Assembly: GCF_000143535.2 (NCBI RefSeq)
Contig: NC_037320.1
Span: 1 to 64,000 of the forward strand
DNA: 64,000 bases
Reading direction: 5' to 3'
Origin: Botrytis cinerea B05.10
Taxonomy: Eukaryota; Ascomycota; Leotiomycetes; Helotiales; Sclerotiniaceae
The position numbers and the translations under genes are program-made. The notes under the pieces were generated by a model. It made no database searches. It was not told the DNA's origin and was given only the letters and a program-made list of their open reading frames with translations. Every line of letters starts with the position of its first letter. Within the stretch, counting starts at the first letter, position 1. Of the stretch, positions 58,853-64,000 are shown piece after piece.

Positions 58853-60245
58853 CTATATGATTTCGAATTCGTAATAGACATAGGCCGTGTACTCGTTGCC
58901 TTCTCCTCCACCAACTCCCGCTGCAGCTATTTCCGAAGATAGTGCGGAATCATCTTTCAAAGCCTTTCCTTTCTTGTCTCGACCGAAGGCATTACCTCCG
59001 AGGTAACCATATGTCGAATCGAGTGCCGCTTTCGCTTTCTTGGCTCCTTTGGGGTTTGACTGGAAAGAATTAATAAAATTTGACAAAACTTGGGCTCGAT
59101 ACGCATACCTTAACCAAACCACAGACGAAATCCAGGGGTAATCCATATCTCAGGACTGTCTCAACAAATACCCTCAAAGTTAAGACATGTATCCATATCA
59201 TGACAGCTTCACTCCAACCAGTTCTACCAAGTCTTAGAGCTTCACCCCATACCTTGCGCTCGTCCTTCTCTACTTTCTCAGCCTCTTTTCTTTCCACCTC
59301 CTTTCCACCCTCTACATATTTGTAATCACGAGGTGTCCATTTATTTTCTCGGCATTTGTGTTGGAAATCTGCGCTGTGTTTTTTGAATGTTGTAACCGCA
59401 AATAATGTGAACTCGTCGTCATGGGTAACTTCCACGGAGGATCTTGGGACAACCATTGGCGATATGGTTTCATAGGTCTTAAGGAAATCCTTCTTGACGT
59501 TTGTTGGGACAACGACAAGGTGAGTTTCGAGGTATTCGGAATCTTGTACCAGTAATTTGGGATCGACGACCGGAGTGAGGGATTTTGTAGAGAGATTTCC
59601 ACTTCACATGGTTAGCTTTTTGCCATATTTCCAGGTTCAGAGTTCTTACGTTTGTTTCCGTTGTAACGTTGTAAGATTCGTCTTGACTTGGTTATATTGG
59701 TTCATTTTACCCTTAACATCGTTATCGATACTAACAAGTTCCTATCTTTGATCAGCAATGCTTTAACTCTCCCTATAAAAGAATGCCAACCTTTTGTAAC
59801 GAATCGATTAACTCTGCGAGAGGTTTGTCGGCACGATATTTAACTTTGTTCCATGAGAACGTACGTAGATATTGATCCGCGGGTTCTATAGCCAAACCAT
59901 TAGCCCATAATCGCAAACACGAGCTCGTAGATCACCAGACTCACTGTCATTCACAGTCTTCTGCTGTGCAATCTTGCTCTCATCTCCTTCCAATAAATTG
60001 CGAAGGGATTCCCCAACTTTTGCTACAACACCTTGACAAGCGCTTTCCAACTTTGCGAGATCATCTGCTTGCCCAACCAATGCATCTAGTGTACCGATTT
60101 TGAATTCAGGAATCTTAAAAGGTATCGTAGTCCCGTTATCGGTGGAGATTGTAGACCGGAGAGCTGTTAAAGCTTCCTCTTTATCACTGGATTGAGAGAT
60201 AGATGTTGGTAAAGATACCAATAGGTATTTCGTGGGAACAGACAT
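58853..60245 (-). CDS. VMA5: V-type proton ATPase subunit C
   Basis: Five exons, 60245-59945, 59885-59791, 59741-59650, 59601-59109 and 59059-58853, giving 395 residues, matching yeast Vma5 in length. Start MSVPTKYLLVSLP. Conserved parts: YLRTFSWNKVKYRADKPLAE, VKTNLTTLQRKQTGNLSTK, DSEYLETHLVVVPTNVKKDF, FKKHSADFQHKCRENKWTPR, SEAVMIWIHVLTLRVFVETV and RYGLPLDF. It is the peripheral-stalk subunit that holds the V1 and Vo sectors together on vacuolar and endosomal membranes. The C-terminus is extended by a Gly/Ala-rich stretch before YTAYVYYEFEI. All introns (43-59 bp) keep the frame. Confidence 0.95.
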
Positions 60246-62817
60246 AGTTGGAACTTCCGAGGGATTGCTAGTCGATAGAAGCGGTAGGTACTATTGGAGA
60301 AAGTGGGATCAAGAGAAACCCAGTTGCGCTCCAGCTGAATAACTCGAATGGATTACCTCGTCGCTGGAATTTCCTGGATTGTTGTAAGATGCTCTTTGTG
60401 CTAGGGATTTGGGAGCTTCGAGCTTGCTGTGATATTGAGGAAGGACCGTGCACGATAAACTAGGGAGCTGCGAACAACCTCATTCTCGTCTCACCACCCA
60501 AACCACATGCTTCACTCGCCAAAAGCAGTCGCTGGGAATGTTTAACTCAACGTCGTTAGCTGGCGTTATTTGATCTTGTAGATAATATCTTTGTCTGCGC
60601 TTCTTAGCCATATCTCTGAAAGATGGCAATGGATTTTGAAATTCACTTCCCTCGCAAACCTTCCCCGTTTTCACTTCTCAAGTTGTATGTTTTGAGATAA
60701 TGCTTTCAAGCAAGTAGAGCGAATGGACGTGGAGCGAGCTATCTGGAAAGCCTCCCAAGATATTGTACATGCCATGTTCACTTCTCTTTGATATTTTCCG
60801 GCTGCTCTTTTACAACAATGTCATAAAAGTTAAGCAACTTGCTCTCCATTTGAAGCTTGAGCTCTCACCATGATGGAGAGAAGTATTCTCCTAGAATGAG
60901 TGTGCATCAACCATTTTGTAACGACTCACTTCTTCCTCTTCGCTATGCTGGAAGCCTGAGAGAGCTTGACAGTAGCTCAGACTTGTGCTCTGAAAACGTA
61001 GCCTTCTGTATTGATGTACCCACTCCAGGACAACTTCATATGATTGAGGCTTCTACATCGTGGCTACCATGTCCCTGTGTCGTTTCGTTTGCACTGTTGA
61101 ACAGAAAGGAATCCAAGTTTGCTTCTAAACCATGGCGATCCATGAAGCATGATGGATGTATTAATTCATCATCTTTGATTTTACTTTCATTTGCTTCACA
61201 ATACATTTGATACTGATAGTTCGATAAAAGATGTAGCGCATCAATCCTTTGTCGCCTAGCATGCAGTGGCATCTAGATTCTCTTAGACAATTCGGGCTTT
61301 CAGAGTACCTGTCATCATTGTTGGTCGAACATCATTATACAATAAAGGCGCAGCCCTTTTCAATGCTCAGTGTGCATGATAAGATGTGCTCTCCACTTAT
61401 TATTTATGTGCTTCCTCATCGGCAAATGATAATACAACAATGCGCTATTCATTTGCCTTTCATATCGGGCGTTCACTTTGGAAAGTCCACCTGAAGCCGT
61501 TATATTTCCAATAATGCATCGCTAAGATGCTCGAAAGCATCTCAAAAAAAAACCTGCATGAGGGCGAGAATACCGAACGTTTGCTTTGCTTCGCGTTGTC
61601 AGTATAATCGCCGGTGCTTTGTAGATCGACCGTGGGTATCGCGGCAGATAAACTGTTCTTTGAATCGGCATGTATCGTGAGTAAAAGGTTCTGCAAGTTC
61701 ACCAAACAGTGTTAATAAACATTGTAACTAATTGAGAGGGCTGCGAAAAGAAGCGGGCAAATTCCACTAAGAGGGTGATACCTGTTGCAGGGGAACGTCA
61801 AAATGATAGTCCAACTATCGCGAAAATTAGCTTCACCTGTCTGGAAAGCAGGAACATCTTGAAAAACGTGTCAGTCATGCCGTTGTCGTCGTTACTCGGT
61901 GAGCATAAGAATGGCTATGACTGTAGTTCTTTTCTTGAAGTGACTTGAATTGCTGTCGGAGCTTGTCAATAGATGCTGGCTAGTTGACGGAAGAGAATTG
62001 AATTTAGATGCGTGGGATGAGGAGGAGCACATTCTAAGTAGTTGGGCCATCGAGAAACTTTTAGTTCAAGTCGACCTATACAACAGCCATCCCGAACTCC
62101 GAAGTCAATCTAGAGTACAACTTTATGACTAGCTTGAAGTCAAGTTCGATAGATTATACTTATGTATTATTTCACTTTCATTTTGTGGGGTAGGAGAAAT
62201 TTTCAAACTATGAACGGCGGTGGTCAACATGCAACTAGATAGGGTTGGTAGTTCCTCACAACTTTCGAACTTTATCGTACCTAGTAAATTTAGAGCCGGA
62301 CTAAAAATATATAACGTCTATGTACCATCTGCCTCATGTTTATACAACACTGATCAGTTGGCTGGACCAATGCTGTACTGACAGGACCGCACCGAACATC
62401 TTTGGTTTCCATAAGATAGCTACGGCAGCATCTCTTTTATGTCAACCATCTATACCCTTCAATAGAGTCACCCATTCAATCATAAACAGGCAGTACTGTA
62501 TTATACCAAACATATACATGTTAGCGTCTTTGGAGACTTGGAACGGTTGCTCTATCCTACTACTTAAGACTTCTTCTGCTTCATCTTCATCCCCTTTACT
62601 TTTTCTTGACATGGTACTTCACGAAAGCAACGTAATCACAAAGCAATCACAACTTCTACTTTCACGCAGTTCATATTTCTCAATACAATTGATATTTTCT
62701 ATTGATCGTCTTCTTCCGGCATCATCCAGTTGTTGGTATCTTTCTATCACATACAATAACATGGAATATCCACCTCTTTTAATACGCACTAATTCAACCT
62801 TTCGCATTGTGCCTACC
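60246..62817. other. Intergenic, about 2.6 kb, no gene recognised
   Basis: Several frames of 60-120 codons on both strands (such as 60857-61210 plus) lack family resemblance and intron logic. A long 5' regulatory region for the gene at 62818, or an unrecognised non-coding RNA, is possible. Confidence 0.5.
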
Positions 62818-64000
62818 ATGACAATGGGTTTCAGAAAAGTTTTCCGCTCGGTTGCTCGCATTTTCTCCACGAAGGACAAGAAGGTCGGGAACCAAGTAAA
62901 TACCACAAAGTCCAAGAAGCTCACAAAGAGCCAATATCCTCGCAATACTACCAAGTATAGAGTCAAGAATCTCGTTAACTTCTTGACTGGTAGTAGATCT
63001 AGAAGACATTCTACTGGTAAGCAAATCCCTGACATTTAAGCATTGATCCAATAAGCCAAACACTAATATTAACTCACCAGAATCCGCACCAGAATCAGAA
63101 ACACTTGTTGGTTCTTCAAGTCATTCTTCACCAGATAATAACACAGTCGAGACAATTGAGCAAGTACCAGAAAATGCTAGCTTGGAGAATACAACTAGCC
63201 ATTACATCGACGATGGACTTACAGTTCCTTCACTTGCTCAGACTGCGTTGCCAATTTTGGTGGTAATTGATGGTGGTATCCAGTCTATTGAAGATGTGGA
63301 AGCCACAAACATCGCTGTGCTTCCATTGGCACCAATCGCCTCTGTCATCGAGTCGGTGCTTGATGGCAATTTGAACGATGATGGCGATCAACTAGCTGAG
63401 GTGGCAGAAGCCACCGGCCCTGCTATCTCGATCAACAACGATGCTGTTGATAGTCAAGGTAAGCCACACAAAGTTTATACCCCTTATGAGAAGACAAATA
63501 CTGATGTTCAATTTCCCAATGCAGATCTTACTGTTGAGATCTTGGTCAATGAAACAGATGCCACAGAGCATGCTGTTCCTATTCCCAATGACATCAACGC
63601 GGAGGATAAAAGTTTGCCCCTGGTATCAATTGGATTGTCTGTCAATATTCCAGAAGATTACCAGTTGGTAGTCACACCAGTGGCTACACCAAATGAAGAT
63701 GGCGTTGTACAAGTGGTAGTAGCAGTAAGCGAACCAATCGGGTACGACAATTTTACTCCCAGTTTGATTCAGACGTCCACGGCCAACCTTTCACAGATTG
63801 TTGATGATGAAATTCAATTATCTGAGGGCCCCACCGGTGACAACGATGCTTCTAGCATTCGGGATGAAGATACTGAAGATGTGTTTCGTCAACGACGCAA
63901 TTCGGCACCTGGAAATCTAGTCTCGCCAAATTCACATTATCCATGTGGAAGACGTGCCAGTCTAACTCCTTCTGATGCGGAGAATGAGGCAATGTTCAAT
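62818..64000 (+). CDS. Unrecognised acidic protein, 5' part (runs off the window)
   Basis: At least three exons, 62818-63016, 63081-63458 and 63525 to the window end, all in frame; ATG at 62818 or 62824. The N-terminus is strongly basic (RKVFRSVARIFSTKDKK, then KSKKLTKSQYPRNTTKYRVK), which could be a nuclear or mitochondrial signal. From exon 2 it switches to an acidic, Val/Ile/Ser/Thr-rich, low-complexity region (ETLVGSSSHSSPDNNTVET; PNEDGVVQVVVAVSEP) and a later RRxS-like patch (RQRRNSAPGN) that could be a kinase or 14-3-3 site. No domain recognised. The 3' end is outside the window, so length and function are open. Confidence 0.6.

Noticed and set aside
62320..62817. Upstream extension of the last gene to 62320
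   Set aside because: The extra 165 codons are hydrophobic and Ser-rich without family character; the basic start at 62818 or 62824 looks more natural, though an extension cannot be excluded.

Overview
This window is nuclear DNA of a filamentous ascomycete. The evidence is short introns (about 45-250 bp) with fungal splice sites, ascomycete gene families (fungal rhodopsin-like membrane protein, Zn2Cys6 regulator, berberine-bridge-type oxidase, NmrA-like reductase, AAT-type amino-acid permease), and long AT-rich tracts full of decayed repeats of the kind left by repeat-induced point mutation. The gene set and repeat style would fit a Leotiomycete such as the Sclerotinia/Botrytis group, but that placement is inference.

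Layout. 1-8.3 kb: a block of unrecognised minus-strand reading frames, several frameshifted, ending in a tandem array of short hairpin repeats. 8.3-9.5 kb: AT-rich DNA with a pair of 191-bp direct repeats. 9.5-15 kb: a secreted GH1-family glycosidase and a secreted type-B carboxylesterase. 15-19 kb: AT-rich repeat desert with a Mutator-like MITE, a 24-bp satellite and a second small inverted-repeat element. 19-26 kb: an NmrA-like reductase, an 811-bp foldback element, and an FAD-linked oxidase gene carrying two lesions. 27-32.6 kb: a rhodopsin-like membrane protein and an amino-acid permease. 33.8-36.9 kb: two decayed NTPase-type genes. 37.9-44.2 kb: a 2,3-dihydroxybenzoate/resorcylate-type decarboxylase, a dienelactone-hydrolase-family protein and a Zn2Cys6 regulator, plausibly an aromatic-catabolism cluster. 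45.6-47 kb: a dead Tc1/mariner transposon. 47.6-60.2 kb: dense housekeeping genes (coiled-coil protein, organellar prolyl-tRNA synthetase, MAK21/NOC1, small conserved protein, mitochondrial hotdog thioesterase, APS kinase, V-ATPase subunit C). 62.8 kb to the end: the 5' part of an unrecognised acidic protein.

The window thus crosses from an accessory, repeat-rich compartment (left three quarters) into a core compartment (right quarter). Accessory genes often have a clear TATA box about 90-150 bp before the start codon, as expected of inducible genes. The likeliest undescribed material is the 1-8.3 kb block: its ORFs match nothing I can name, and the same short hairpin occurs singly at three places in or beside them and then twelve times in the array. 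Exon boundaries below were derived by hand from splice consensus and reading-frame continuity; each multi-exon model closes in frame unless stated.
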